Shown: positions 1-7,542 of the stretch, one piece after another
Layout of the letters: every line of letters begins with the position of its first letter
Numbering within the stretch: the first letter of the stretch is position 1
Origin: an uncultured Bacilli bacterium
Lineage (GTDB): Bacteria; Bacillota_I; Bacilli_A; RF39; UBA660
NCBI GenBank assembly: GCA_944372195.1
Contig: CALVYK010000002.1
Span: forward strand, 68,422-111,066
Length of the DNA stretch: 42,645 bases
Reading direction: 5' to 3'
Notes under the pieces: generated by a model
Told to the model about the DNA's origin: nothing
Seen by the model: the letters and a program-made list of their open reading frames with translations, nothing else
The model's database searches: none
Program-made: the position numbers and the translations under genes

Positions 1-2
1 AT

Positions 3-410
3 AATGTTCTAAAAAATGTTGATCTGCATTCAGATCCTAAAGTTCCTGATAATTTCAATGAAGAACAACTAAAAAGTATGATTGAAGCGATATCTAATAA
101 TAGTAAAAATGATTACACATCCGACTTGTTAGATGACTTAAAGTCAATTTGTGATCCTAATTTAAAAAAAGAAGTAAAAGAAGAAATTAATAATGACGCA
201 CAATTGCAAAATACTAAATTAATTCAAGATAATATTGACAAATCGTTTTTTACATCAAGTATGGATTTTTCTAGTAAGGATTTTGAAGATTTAAAAGAAA
301 TTAAAGAAAATATAAAGAAAAACAATATTTTGACTAAAATATTATTGTTTATTTTATTAGTAATAATTATTACCGGTGTACTATTTTTAGTATATCATTT
401 TACAAGATAA
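3..410 (+). CDS. Tail-anchored acidic protein, 5' partial
   Basis: The reading frame is open from base 3, so the gene begins outside the window; the first in-window ATG (78) is internal. The visible 135 residues are hydrophilic, rich in Asp, Glu, Lys and Asn, and end in one strongly hydrophobic segment of about 20 residues followed by a short YHFTR tail. This is the layout of a C-terminally anchored protein with a cytoplasmic domain. No family is recognised. A compact terminator follows the stop codon, so this is the last gene of its transcript. The gene at 2321 has the same tail-anchored layout, but I see no clear sequence similarity between them. Confidence 0.8.
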   Translation, partial: NVLKNVDLHSDPKVPDNFNEEQLKSMIEAISNNSKNDYTSDLLDDLKSICDPNLKKEVKEEINNDAQLQNTKLIQDNIDKSFFTSSMDFSSKDFEDLKEIKENIKKNNILTKILLFILLVIIITGVLFLVYHFTR

Positions 411-428
411 CCATTAGGTTATTTTTTT
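407..428 (+). terminator. Rho-independent terminator
   Basis: A six-base stem (ATAACC/GGTTAT) with an ATTA loop is followed by a run of T. It overlaps the stop codon of the partial gene and faces the convergent rpsD terminator. Confidence 0.75.
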
Positions 429-433
429 GTATC

Positions 434-459
434 AAAAAACAGATATTTTACTATCTGTT
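434..459 (-). terminator. Terminator of rpsD
   Basis: An eight-base perfect stem (438-445 with 452-459, AACAGATA/TATCTGTT) has a six-base loop and is followed on the minus strand by six T. It overlaps the last codons of rpsD. Confidence 0.8.
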
Positions 460-1053
460 ATAATATTCAATAATTAATGATTCATTGATATCCGCATTTA
501 ATTCGCTTCTTTCAGGATATCTTACATATGTTCCAGCCATTTTGTTTTCATCGTAAGTAACGAATTCAACTCTTTTTAATAATGCTTCTAATGAAGATTT
601 AATAATACTCATATCTTTAGCATTATCTTTAACAGCTATAACATCACCTGGTTTGCAAGTATATGATGGGATATCAACTTTTTTACCATTTACAGTAATA
701 TGTCCATGATTAACTAATTGTCTAGCGCCACGTCTAGTGGTAGAAAATCCTAAACGATAAACTAAGTTATCTAAACGGCTTTCTAATAATTTGAATAAGT
801 TATCTCCATGAACACCACTCATTTTACCAGCTTTAACGAAAGTAGCTTTGAATTGTTTTTCACTTAATCCATACATAAATCTAAGTTTTTGCTTTTCTTG
901 TAATTGAACACCATAGTTAGATAATTTTTTAGATTTTTTACTTCCATGTTGACCTGGTGCATAAGGTTTTTTAGCTAATTCTTTACCATTTTCTAGTGTA
1001 GAAAAACCTAAACGTCTTGATACACGATTTGTACTTCCTGTATATCTTGCCAT
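451..1053 (-). CDS. rpsD: 30S ribosomal protein S4
   Basis: The 200-residue product has the normal length of bacterial S4, a primary 16S rRNA-binding protein that nucleates 30S assembly. The N-terminal RYTGSTNRVSRRLG segment is typical, and the S4 RNA-binding domain is visible at about residues 90-150 (SRLDNLVYRLGF...RQLVNHGHITVNG). The start follows an AAGGAG-type ribosome site. It stands alone, as in Bacillus, with its own promoter, long leader and terminator, which fits autoregulated expression outside the large ribosomal operons. Confidence 0.97.
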   Translation of the reverse strand: MARYTGSTNRVSRRLGFSTLENGKELAKKPYAPGQHGSKKSKKLSNYGVQLQEKQKLRFMYGLSEKQFKATFVKAGKMSGVHGDNLFKLLESRLDNLVYRLGFSTTRRGARQLVNHGHITVNGKKVDIPSYTCKPGDVIAVKDNAKDMSIIKSSLEALLKRVEFVTYDENKMAGTYVRYPERSELNADINESLIIEYYNR

Positions 1054-1205
1054 CTAAAATTCACTCCTTTCTTATCTCTAAAAGGTTAATATGCCAATTT
1101 AATAGGGTGTTTAATTCAATTAATTACTGTTACGCAGCTTTCACAATAATTACCCCTAAAGGTAATAAACACATTAAAAATTTCATACTAACGCTGCTTA
1201 GATGC
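1054..1205 (-). ncRNA. rpsD 5' leader, probable S4 autoregulatory RNA
   Basis: About 150 untranslated bases separate the promoter from rpsD. On the minus strand they hold a long-range pairing GCAGC/GCTGC (1193-1197 with 1134-1138) that encloses a six-base hairpin ATTACC/GGTAAT (around 1148-1166). S4 is known to repress its own mRNA through a leader pseudoknot in Bacillota. Assignment here rests on position and folding, not on a covariance match. Confidence 0.5.
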
Positions 1206-1211
1206 ATTAGT

Positions 1212-1240
1212 ATTATATTATGATTTATATATTTAGTCAA
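1212..1240 (-). promoter_or_regulatory. Sigma-A type promoter of rpsD
   Basis: On the minus strand TTGACT (1235-1240), a 17-base spacer and TATAAT (1212-1217). It begins only five bases past the stop codon of the ATP-grasp gene, so rpsD can be transcribed independently of it. Confidence 0.85.
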
Positions 1241-1244
1241 TACC

Positions 1245-2219
1245 TTATAGTTTTATTTTCATTATTTTTTCATATTTTGGTAATATACCTGTTTTATTTT
1301 TGCTAAAACGTGGTTTTATTTGAAATACCCCTGGATAGCTGTTACCTTCTATTATGCAAGGCCCTTTTTCGCTGATAGCTACATCCCAACCGATATATTT
1401 AATTTGGGGAATTTCTTTCGCTGCTTCTAACACTAAATTTATTGCTTCATCAAATAGAGGTACTTTAAATCCTAATATTTGTTTTTTACTAATAGGATGA
1501 ATGCCATATATATTATCATCTTTATCGATTGCTGGTGTAATTACAACACCTTTATCATCAACAAAAGCATACATGCCACCACTTGAAAAGTTATCGATGA
1601 CATCATTGTTTCCAATTTTTAAAATAGCTTGAAGAAAATAGGAATTTTCGCCATCATAAAAAGTAAATATTCTTAATGAATTAACAGATTTACTATATAA
1701 TTCATTTAATTTTTTATGTTGTACAATCACTTCTTCTAATAAGTAATTGTTATATTTATCATAAATATCCTTTTCTTCACTACTTATTATTTTTATACCT
1801 TCACCGCCAACGCCATCTACTGGTTTTATAATAATATTATTTTTATCTTTTAAAAATCTACTCAATTCTTCTTTAGTAAAATTTGGATTTAAATAATCTC
1901 TTTTTAAATATTTTTTAAAATAGTCATCAAATTCGTTTTTATTGTCTAAAATGTGCCAATATGATTTGTCGTTGAACATTCTTACAATTTGATTATTTTT
2001 TCCATTAGTTAAATATGTCTTTCTCTGATTTTTGTTTAAAGAATAAAATTCAAATTCTAAGTAATCATAAAAAGCTGTTTGATATTTAATTGAACAATAC
2101 AAAATGTCAAATAAAACAAATTTTTTTTTGCTTTGCTTTTTAACTTTTTTAACAACACTAAACAATGTTTTAATAGTAGATAACTTAAAGGATTTAATTA
2201 AAAATTTTATTTTTTTCAT
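1245..2219 (-). CDS. ATP-grasp protein (sugar-transfer-associated type)
   Basis: The 324-residue protein has a basic N-terminal region and an ATP-grasp fold. The glycine-rich nucleotide loop KPVDGVGGEG lies near residues 132-141, a central SLRIFTFY strand follows, and GWDVAIS...IIEGNSYPG near 277-297 supplies the C-terminal acidic and Asn residues that bind Mg-ATP. This pattern fits the ATP-grasp family found beside polysaccharide and teichoic acid genes, so ligation of an amino or carboxylic substituent to a surface glycan is plausible. No cell-wall genes adjoin it here and the substrate is unknown. It has its own promoter and a GGTGAG ribosome site. No terminator is visible, so transcripts may run into rpsD. 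Confidence 0.75.
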   Translation of the reverse strand: MKKIKFLIKSFKLSTIKTLFSVVKKVKKQSKKKFVLFDILYCSIKYQTAFYDYLEFEFYSLNKNQRKTYLTNGKNNQIVRMFNDKSYWHILDNKNEFDDYFKKYLKRDYLNPNFTKEELSRFLKDKNNIIIKPVDGVGGEGIKIISSEEKDIYDKYNNYLLEEVIVQHKKLNELYSKSVNSLRIFTFYDGENSYFLQAILKIGNNDVIDNFSSGGMYAFVDDKGVVITPAIDKDDNIYGIHPISKKQILGFKVPLFDEAINLVLEAAKEIPQIKYIGWDVAISEKGPCIIEGNSYPGVFQIKPRFSKNKTGILPKYEKIMKIKL

Positions 2220-2235
2220 TTTCTCACCTAATTAA

Positions 2236-2264
2236 ATAATATCACTTTAGTTTACATAAATCAA
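2236..2264 (-). promoter_or_regulatory. Promoter of the ATP-grasp gene
   Basis: Minus strand TTGATT (2259-2264), 17-base spacer, TATTAT (2236-2241), about 20 bases before the start codon. Confidence 0.7.
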
Positions 2265-2280
2265 TAAAAAAAATATGTTA

Positions 2281-2309
2281 TATTGTCGAAAAATGTGTTA
2301 CAATATAAT
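2281..2309 (+). promoter_or_regulatory. Putative promoter with Spo0A-box-like TGTCGAA
   Basis: TATTGTCGAAA (2281-2291) matches the Bacillus 0A-box consensus TTTTGTCGAAA in 10 of 11 positions. Downstream are an extended -10 (TG then T then TACAAT, 2296-2304) and an overlapping TATAAT (2304-2309). No convincing -35 hexamer is present at normal spacing, which fits an activator-dependent promoter but does not prove one. Confidence 0.45.
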
Positions 2310-2320
2310 TGGGTGATAGT

Positions 2321-3541
2321 ATGCAACCAGAACGTGTTAAGTTTAATGGAATTGAATATGATGTTATTGGTACTATAAAATTAAATAATGGCCAATTTTT
2401 GTTTTTAAAAAATAATGATGATGTTTTGGGATTAGATATGAGTAAAGTAAATAGTTCTTTTTTTGGCGTTGCTAATCCTAAAGAAGCAACTAAAGTTGAA
2501 TTTGTCTTAATCGATTATATTTTAGAAGCTATAAAAAATAAAACAAAAAGTGGGAAATATAAGAATATAGAGGAATTAAAAAAAGACATAATTGATCTAA
2601 ATAAATATATTAGTAATCATTCTGAACTATTAAATAATATTAAACAATTGGACTTTAAAGATGAAATTGTTTTAAAAACTATGAACAGTTTATTATCTTA
2701 TTTTGACGAAGTAATGAAAAGTGCTCCGATAAATTTAGAAGGAATAACTAGTTTTAAAATTGAAGGCAAAGATTATATAAAATATGAAGATCAAAATGGC
2801 AAAGTAGCTATAATGGATGACAATGCTGATAATAGAAATTTTGTTGAACAACTTAAATCAAAACAAGTTGAATCAGAATATTTTAAGCAAGACGAAGGTA
2901 AAGAAAATACGTTAAATGTTATACATGATATGAACGAGTATCACAAAACATTTGATGATTTAAACGATGCAGGTGAAATAAAATTAAGTGATTCGTCTTC
3001 TAAAGTTGCAAATAGATTTGATGAACAATCTGATAGAAATCCGATTGGTAATGAGCAAGCTGGAAATGAACAAAATGATAAAGTTTTAACTTCACAACAA
3101 CAAGATAACAATGTAGTAATTACTGAAGTAAAAAATGAAGATAATGGAACTAGTTTGGATATTCAAAAAAATAATGCTAGTTATCCACCATATAATGAAG
3201 AGGTTGTTACCCAATATTTAATGACTAATAGAAGCAATAATATCGATATTACTACTTTTATTGATAAGTATTTGCATGATTTTTCAGTAGAACAAATAGA
3301 TTATCTATTAAATAATTATAGTTTGACTGATGAATATATAAATAAATTAAATAATCAGAAAAGTAAAAAAAATATTGTTGAAGAAGAAAATCAGCGCCAA
3401 TCGGAAAAACCTAAGGCAAAAGTTTTTACTCTAAATAATAAACCTAAAGCAGCTTATGTTGATACGTTGTTATTAAGCTTTATTGTTGGATTAGTTGCAG
3501 GAATGTATCTAATTGTATTAATTCTATTTATTATGTCATAA
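2321..3541 (+). CDS. Tail-anchored protein of unknown function
   Basis: I chose the ATG at 2321, four bases after GGGTGAT, rather than the in-frame TTG at 2309. The 406-residue protein has a folded-looking N-terminal region (about 1-150), then a long low-complexity Asn/Gln/Asp/Glu-rich middle, then a small helical domain (about 290-345), a Lys/Gln linker and a single hydrophobic segment of about 22 residues at the very C-terminus. This predicts a cytoplasmic protein anchored in the membrane by its tail. It lies 78 bases before ezrA. Both genes carry a TGTCGAA motif upstream, so a role linked to division or sporulation is possible but not shown. No family is recognised. Confidence 0.75.
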   Translation: MQPERVKFNGIEYDVIGTIKLNNGQFLFLKNNDDVLGLDMSKVNSSFFGVANPKEATKVEFVLIDYILEAIKNKTKSGKYKNIEELKKDIIDLNKYISNHSELLNNIKQLDFKDEIVLKTMNSLLSYFDEVMKSAPINLEGITSFKIEGKDYIKYEDQNGKVAIMDDNADNRNFVEQLKSKQVESEYFKQDEGKENTLNVIHDMNEYHKTFDDLNDAGEIKLSDSSSKVANRFDEQSDRNPIGNEQAGNEQNDKVLTSQQQDNNVVITEVKNEDNGTSLDIQKNNASYPPYNEEVVTQYLMTNRSNNIDITTFIDKYLHDFSVEQIDYLLNNYSLTDEYINKLNNQKSKKNIVEEENQRQSEKPKAKVFTLNNKPKAAYVDTLLLSFIVGLVAGMYLIVLILFIMS

Positions 3542-3574
3542 ATTTTATGTCTATTATGTCATAAATTTTATGTC
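3529..3574 (+). repeat. Perfect 23-bp tandem duplication
   Basis: The unit beginning TATTATGTCATAAATTTT occurs at 3529-3551 and again, identical, at 3552-3574. The first copy contains the stop codon of the preceding gene. The second runs into the TGTCGAA motif upstream of ezrA. Replication slippage is the simple explanation. Confidence 0.9.
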
Positions 3575-3605
3575 GAAATTTGAAAAAATGTGATAAAATT
3601 ATAAT
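3568..3605 (+). promoter_or_regulatory. ezrA promoter region with TGTCGAA box
   Basis: TTATGTCGAAA (3568-3578) matches 10 of 11 positions of the 0A-box consensus. An extended -10 (TG then A then TAAAAT, 3591-3599) and a second TATAAT (3600-3605) follow. The core AAAATGTGATAAAAT is shared with the parA upstream region. Confidence 0.45.
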
Positions 3606-3619
3606 AGAGAGGTGGTAAA

Positions 3620-5323
3620 ATGAGTGTAACATTGATTGCTGTAAGTATTTATGTTATTACTGTTATTATTGTAGTAATAGTTTTAAATCTGCTTCAAAAT
3701 AATAAAAACAAAAAATATCGAAACATTTTAGATAAGTTAGAAGTAGAAAAAAATGTTATAGATAGTACACCTATTAATTCAGAAATATCTAAGATTAAAA
3801 CATTTTTAAAAAACGACAAATTAGATTCTAGTTTAAATGATTGGGAAAATAGATTTAAAGAAATTAGAAGTAATCAGATACCTAAAATTACTGATATGAT
3901 TTTGGAAGCTGATTATTCGCTAAAACAACAAGATTATAAAACTACAGTATTTAAAATTGCTAAACTAGAGATGGAAATATACAAAGTTAGAACTAATACC
4001 GAAATGTTGTTAGATGAGATAAAGGAAATAACTTCTAGTGAAGAAAGAAATAGGGCAATAATTATAAAATTTAAATCAATTTATCGTGAATTATATGATA
4101 AGTTTAATAGCACAAAGCCTGAATTTGGTGAAATAGCTAATTCGGTATTATTGCAATTTGAAAATATATCAAAACGTTTCGAAACTTTTGAACAAAATAT
4201 GGAAAATAATGATTATAATGAAGTTACTAAAATAATAAAATCGATTGATGAAATGTTAAAACACATGCAAATTGTCATAGATGAAGTTCCTTCAATTGTT
4301 TTGATGGCTACTAGTATAATCCCTAAAAAAATTGCAGAAATTAAAGATATATATCAAGACATGGTTAAAGACGGATATCCGTTAGATTATTTAAATGTTG
4401 ATTACAATATAACTGAAGCAAATAAAAAATTAAGTGATATTATGGATAGAACAAGGGTGTTAAATCTAGAAGATAGTTTGTTTGAATTAAAAGTTTTAGT
4501 AGAATATTTTGACTCACTATTTAATGATTTTGAAAAAGAAAAAAATGATCGACGTATTTATGATGAATTGGTCGACACCTTTGTTTCTAACATTTCTAAA
4601 ATCAACAGTTTAGTAGATGATATTTTTAGTCAAATTAATGATATTAAAAATGTTTATAATTTATCTGAAGAAGATTTAAATTTACTAAATCAAGTAAAAG
4701 ATGAATTAAATACTTTAAATAACGATTATGATGTTTTGAAAACTCATACTGGAAATCATACTTTTGCATATTCAAAATTAATAAAGGAAATAGAAACATT
4801 ATCTTTAAGATTAAAAAATATTGAAGATAAATTGGATAATTCATTAGATGCTTTAGGTAGTATGAAAGAGGATGAATTAAGAGCTAGACAACAATTGGAT
4901 GAAATAAAACAAATACTAAAAGAATCAAAAAATAAGATTAAAGAATTCAATTTTCCGGTTATTCCTCAATACTATTATGTTCAGTTAGATGAAGCTTCAC
5001 TTGCGATTAAAGAAATTATTAAAGAATTAGAAAAGAAACCAATTACAATTAGTGTTTTAAATACCCGAGTAGATACGGCACGAGATTTAGTTTTAAAATT
5101 GTATACGGGAACTAAAGAATTGTTGAAAATTGCTGTATTTGCTGAAAATGCTATTGTTTATGGTAATAGATATAGAGTTACAGAAGAAATAAATAAAAAT
5201 TTGATGTATTCTGAATTATTATTCTATAAAGGTGAGTATCAAAAATCATTAGAAATGACGATTAATTCTTTAAATAAAATTGAACCGGGAATATATAATA
5301 AGTTATTAAAATTTTATGAATAG
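3620..5323 (+). CDS. ezrA: Septation ring formation regulator EzrA
   Basis: The 567 residues match the family length (Bacillus about 560). One N-terminal membrane segment (about 4-24) is followed by a long series of amphipathic helices with coiled-coil character: the spectrin-like arch of EzrA. The DGYPLDYLNV stretch near residue 250 is characteristic. EzrA is known to bind FtsZ at the membrane, prevent extra Z rings and help coordinate wall synthesis at the septum. The ribosome site GAGAGGTGG is strong. A duplicated terminator follows. The gene is flanked by an unknown tail-anchored protein and an independently promoted unknown gene. Confidence 0.9.
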   Translation: MSVTLIAVSIYVITVIIVVIVLNLLQNNKNKKYRNILDKLEVEKNVIDSTPINSEISKIKTFLKNDKLDSSLNDWENRFKEIRSNQIPKITDMILEADYSLKQQDYKTTVFKIAKLEMEIYKVRTNTEMLLDEIKEITSSEERNRAIIIKFKSIYRELYDKFNSTKPEFGEIANSVLLQFENISKRFETFEQNMENNDYNEVTKIIKSIDEMLKHMQIVIDEVPSIVLMATSIIPKKIAEIKDIYQDMVKDGYPLDYLNVDYNITEANKKLSDIMDRTRVLNLEDSLFELKVLVEYFDSLFNDFEKEKNDRRIYDELVDTFVSNISKINSLVDDIFSQINDIKNVYNLSEEDLNLLNQVKDELNTLNNDYDVLKTHTGNHTFAYSKLIKEIETLSLRLKNIEDKLDNSLDALGSMKEDELRARQQLDEIKQILKESKNKIKEFNFPVIPQYYYVQLDEASLAIKEIIKELEKKPITISVLNTRVDTARDLVLKLYTGTKELLKIAVFAENAIVYGNRYRVTEEINKNLMYSELLFYKGEYQKSLEMTINSLNKIEPGIYNKLLKFYE

Positions 5324-5368
5324 ATTAAAGTCTATTCATTTTTATAGATTAAAGTCTATTCATTTTTA
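5318..5368 (+). terminator. Tandemly duplicated terminator of ezrA
   Basis: The first hairpin pairs GAATAGA with TCTATTC (5318-5324 with 5331-5337) around a TTAAAG loop and ends in ATTTTTAT. The 24-bp unit 5321-5344 is repeated exactly at 5345-5368, which gives a second, shorter hairpin ATAGA/TCTAT with its own T-rich tail. Confidence 0.8.
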
Positions 5369-5369
5369 T

Positions 5370-5398
5370 TTGACATACTATATAATAAGTGGTATTAT
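5370..5398 (+). promoter_or_regulatory. Sigma-A type promoter
   Basis: TTGACA (5370-5375), 17-base spacer, TATTAT (5393-5398), upstream of the gene at 5440. It starts two bases after the duplicated ezrA terminator. Confidence 0.85.
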
Positions 5399-5439
5399 AT
5401 TCACTTGTCTATTTTTATAAATATTTGATCGGAGGAAAA

Positions 5440-6045
5440 ATGACAGAAAATTTAATTAAAAGATATTTATTGGAAAAAGCTTATGAAAATGGAACATATG
5501 ATAGTTCAATTAATTTTAGAGAAATATCTTTTCAAAATGAATTGTTTGCTAAAATTAATTCTGGAGAATTAGAGTTAAATAAAAATGAATTTAAAGAATG
5601 GTTAGAAGAATATAAGCATTTAAGAGAACTTTTTGGTCAATTTTTAATCGACAATGGGTACTTATCGCTAGATGAAAAAGTAATTGAATTATCAGAGTCA
5701 GAAAGTGTTAGTAGTGTCAAAAATTTAAAAGTTAATAAAAAAATAATAGTAGCTCAAGCAGGCGAAGGATGCTTTGCTAAACCATTTAATGGATCTTTAG
5801 AAGGCCATTTAATAGTAGATGGTATATATGATAATCAATTAATTTATTTAGCTAAAAATTCGTCAATTGGTAGTTTTACTATTGGATATTATGGTAATAA
5901 AGATTCTTTATATACAAAAAGAGTTATTGATTATTATAAAAAATTAAAAAGACTTTTAGGTTTGATTGTTGATATTAAAGATGTTGACATTAAAGAAAAA
6001 ACAGTAAATAAAGAAAAAATAATGATTTTAGACTATAGAAAATAG
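5440..6045 (+). CDS. Hypothetical protein
   Basis: The start at 5440 is set by a GGAGG ribosome site at 5431-5435; an upstream in-frame ATG at 5389 lies inside the promoter. The 201-residue product is soluble. Its N-terminal half is helical and charged. Its C-terminal half has a beta-rich stretch KKIIVAQAGEGCFAKPFNG, a single Cys, and GSFTIGYYGNKDS. No family is recognised. It is monocistronic, between its own promoter and a terminator overlapping its stop codon. Confidence 0.8.
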   Translation: MTENLIKRYLLEKAYENGTYDSSINFREISFQNELFAKINSGELELNKNEFKEWLEEYKHLRELFGQFLIDNGYLSLDEKVIELSESESVSSVKNLKVNKKIIVAQAGEGCFAKPFNGSLEGHLIVDGIYDNQLIYLAKNSSIGSFTIGYYGNKDSLYTKRVIDYYKKLKRLLGLIVDIKDVDIKEKTVNKEKIMILDYRK

Positions 6046-6053
6046 TCTTTTTT
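6030..6053 (+). terminator. Rho-independent terminator
   Basis: Stem AGACTAT/ATAGTCT (6030-6036 with 6042-6048), loop AGAAA, followed by six T. Confidence 0.85.
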
Positions 6054-6054
6054 C

Positions 6055-6083
6055 TTGCTTTAAAAAAATTAATAATATATAAT
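6055..6083 (+). promoter_or_regulatory. Promoter of thiI
   Basis: TTGCTT (6055-6060), 17-base spacer, TATAAT (6078-6083). The gene start follows 17 bases later. Confidence 0.75.
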
Positions 6084-6099
6084 ATAACTGGTGATTTTG

Positions 6100-7242
6100 A
6101 TGGAGAAATTAATATTAATTAAATATGGTGAATTAACAACTAAAAAAGGAAATAGAAATCAATTTATTAATAAATTAAGTGAAAATATAAAAGTTGATGG
6201 AAAAATTATTAAAAAAAGAGATCGTATGTATATTATTCCTAATAATTTTGATGATGCAATAAATAAATTAAAAAAAGTATTTGGTTTACAAGGAATAGTA
6301 ATTGCTTATAAGGTAAATACTAATATTGAGGATATAAAAAATGGTGTTTTAGAAGTTTTAAAAAATGAAAATTTTAAAACATTTAAAGTTGAAACTAAAC
6401 GAGCTAATAAAAATTTTGAAATTAAATCAATGGATTTTAATAATGTAATTGGTGGTTTGGTTTTAAAAAATTTTGATTGCAAGGTTGATGTTCACAGTCC
6501 TGATATAATAGTTCATATTGAAATAAGAGAAGATACTTACATTTATACTAACGAAATAAAAGGAAGCGGTGGATATCCGGTTGGTATTCAAGGTAAAGGA
6601 ATATTAATGCTATCTGGTGGTATTGATTCACCAGTAGCTGGATATTTAGCTTTAAAAAGAGGAATTGATATTGATTGTTTATATTTTGATTCACCTCCAC
6701 ATACTAGTATTGAAGCTAAAAACAAAGTTATCAAATTAGCTAATATTTTAAATCAATATTCTGGTAATATTAAATTATTAGTAGTACCATTTACTAAATT
6801 ACAAGAAGCAATATATAAAAATGTTCCTAGTGAATATAATATTACTATTTTAAGAAGAATGATGTATCGCATTGCAACTAATATATCTAATAAATATCAA
6901 GTATTAATAAATGGGGAAAGTATTGGTCAAGTTGCTAGTCAAACATTAACTAGTATTAATGTTATTAATAGTGTAACCAATTTTCCAGTAATTAGACCTG
7001 TTGCATGTTTAGATAAATTGGAAATAATTGAAATAGCAAAAAAAATAGGTACATATGAAACAAGTATTTTACCTTTTGAAGATTGTTGTACTATATTTGT
7101 TCCAAAACATCCTGTTATTAATCCTAAATTAGATAAATGTTTGGAATATGAAAAATTTAATTATCGAGAATTAATTGATGAATGTATAAATAATATTGAA
7201 GTTATAACTGATTTTAACAAAGATTTTAAAGATTTATTATAA
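6100..7242 (+). CDS. thiI: tRNA sulfurtransferase ThiI (no rhodanese domain)
   Basis: ThiI adenylates and thiolates U8 of tRNA (4-thiouridine); in many bacteria it also serves thiamine thiazole synthesis. The 380-residue product has an N-terminal ferredoxin-like/THUMP region (about 1-160) and a PP-loop ATP-pyrophosphatase domain with SGGIDSP at 172-178. The C-terminal rhodanese domain of the Escherichia enzyme is absent, as in Bacillus. A GGTGAT ribosome site sets the ATG at 6100. The cysteine desulfurase that usually supplies sulfur is not adjacent, so it must be encoded elsewhere. Confidence 0.93.
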   Translation: MEKLILIKYGELTTKKGNRNQFINKLSENIKVDGKIIKKRDRMYIIPNNFDDAINKLKKVFGLQGIVIAYKVNTNIEDIKNGVLEVLKNENFKTFKVETKRANKNFEIKSMDFNNVIGGLVLKNFDCKVDVHSPDIIVHIEIREDTYIYTNEIKGSGGYPVGIQGKGILMLSGGIDSPVAGYLALKRGIDIDCLYFDSPPHTSIEAKNKVIKLANILNQYSGNIKLLVVPFTKLQEAIYKNVPSEYNITILRRMMYRIATNISNKYQVLINGESIGQVASQTLTSINVINSVTNFPVIRPVACLDKLEIIEIAKKIGTYETSILPFEDCCTIFVPKHPVINPKLDKCLEYEKFNYRELIDECINNIEVITDFNKDFKDLL

Positions 7243-7252
7243 CCATTTTTTA

Positions 7253-7285
7253 CCACTTATATTTTGAAATAATCCGTGCATGATA
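7253..7285 (+). promoter_or_regulatory. Putative forespore (sigma-G/F-like) promoter
   Basis: CCACTTAT (7253-7260) and CATGATA (7279-7285) are separated exactly as CCACTTAT and CATAATA before the second spore-protein gene: 26 bases from first C to first C in both. CATnnTA resembles the known sigma-G -10. The -35 (TTATA) is less canonical. Confidence 0.5.
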
Positions 7286-7307
7286 TTAATGTACGGAGGT
7301 GAGAATA

Positions 7308-7511
7308 ATGAATAACAAATCTACAGGTAAATTAGTAGTACCAGGAGCTAAACAAGCTATCGACAAAATGAAATATGAAATAGCTAGCGAATTTGGTGTT
7401 AATTTAGGACCAGATGCTACAAGCCGCGCTAATGGTTCAGTAGGTGGAGAAATCACTAAGAGATTAGTTCAAATGGGACAACAAAACTTAGGTGGTTACC
7501 AAGCTAAATAA
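7308..7511 (+). CDS. Alpha/beta-type small acid-soluble spore protein
   Basis: The 67-residue product has the conserved SASP core: [23 protein letters not shown], then [13 protein letters not shown]. Family members coat spore DNA in the forespore and protect it from UV and heat damage; the EIASEFG site is where the germination protease GPR cuts. A GGAGGT ribosome site at 7295-7300 fixes the start at 7308. The gene has its own putative forespore promoter and a terminator, and a paralogue lies at 8336. Confidence 0.95.
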   Translation: MNNKSTGKLVVPGAKQAIDKMKYEIASEFGVNLGPDATSRANGSVGGEITKRLVQMGQQNLGGYQAK

Positions 7512-7518
7512 TTAAAAT

Positions 7519-7542
7519 AGATAGCATAAGCTATCTGTTTTT
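7519..7542. terminator. Bidirectional terminator between convergent genes
   Basis: Stem AGATAGC/GCTATCT (7519-7525 with 7530-7536) has an ATAA loop. T-rich tails lie on both strands (GTTTTT on plus, ATTTTAATT on minus). It overlaps the stop codon of the minus-strand gene. Confidence 0.8.

Noticed and set aside
1054-1205. T-box or riboswitch upstream of rpsD
   Set aside because: No T-box sequence or known aptamer core was recognised, and the downstream gene is ribosomal; an S4-type leader fits better.
1017-1223. Plus-strand ORF of 68 codons over the rpsD leader
   Set aside because: It lies antisense to the rpsD start, leader and promoter, with no ribosome site or protein-like composition.
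5318-5368. CRISPR-like repeats
   Set aside because: Only two adjacent copies with no spacer, forming terminator hairpins; this is a simple tandem duplication. No array was seen anywhere in the window.
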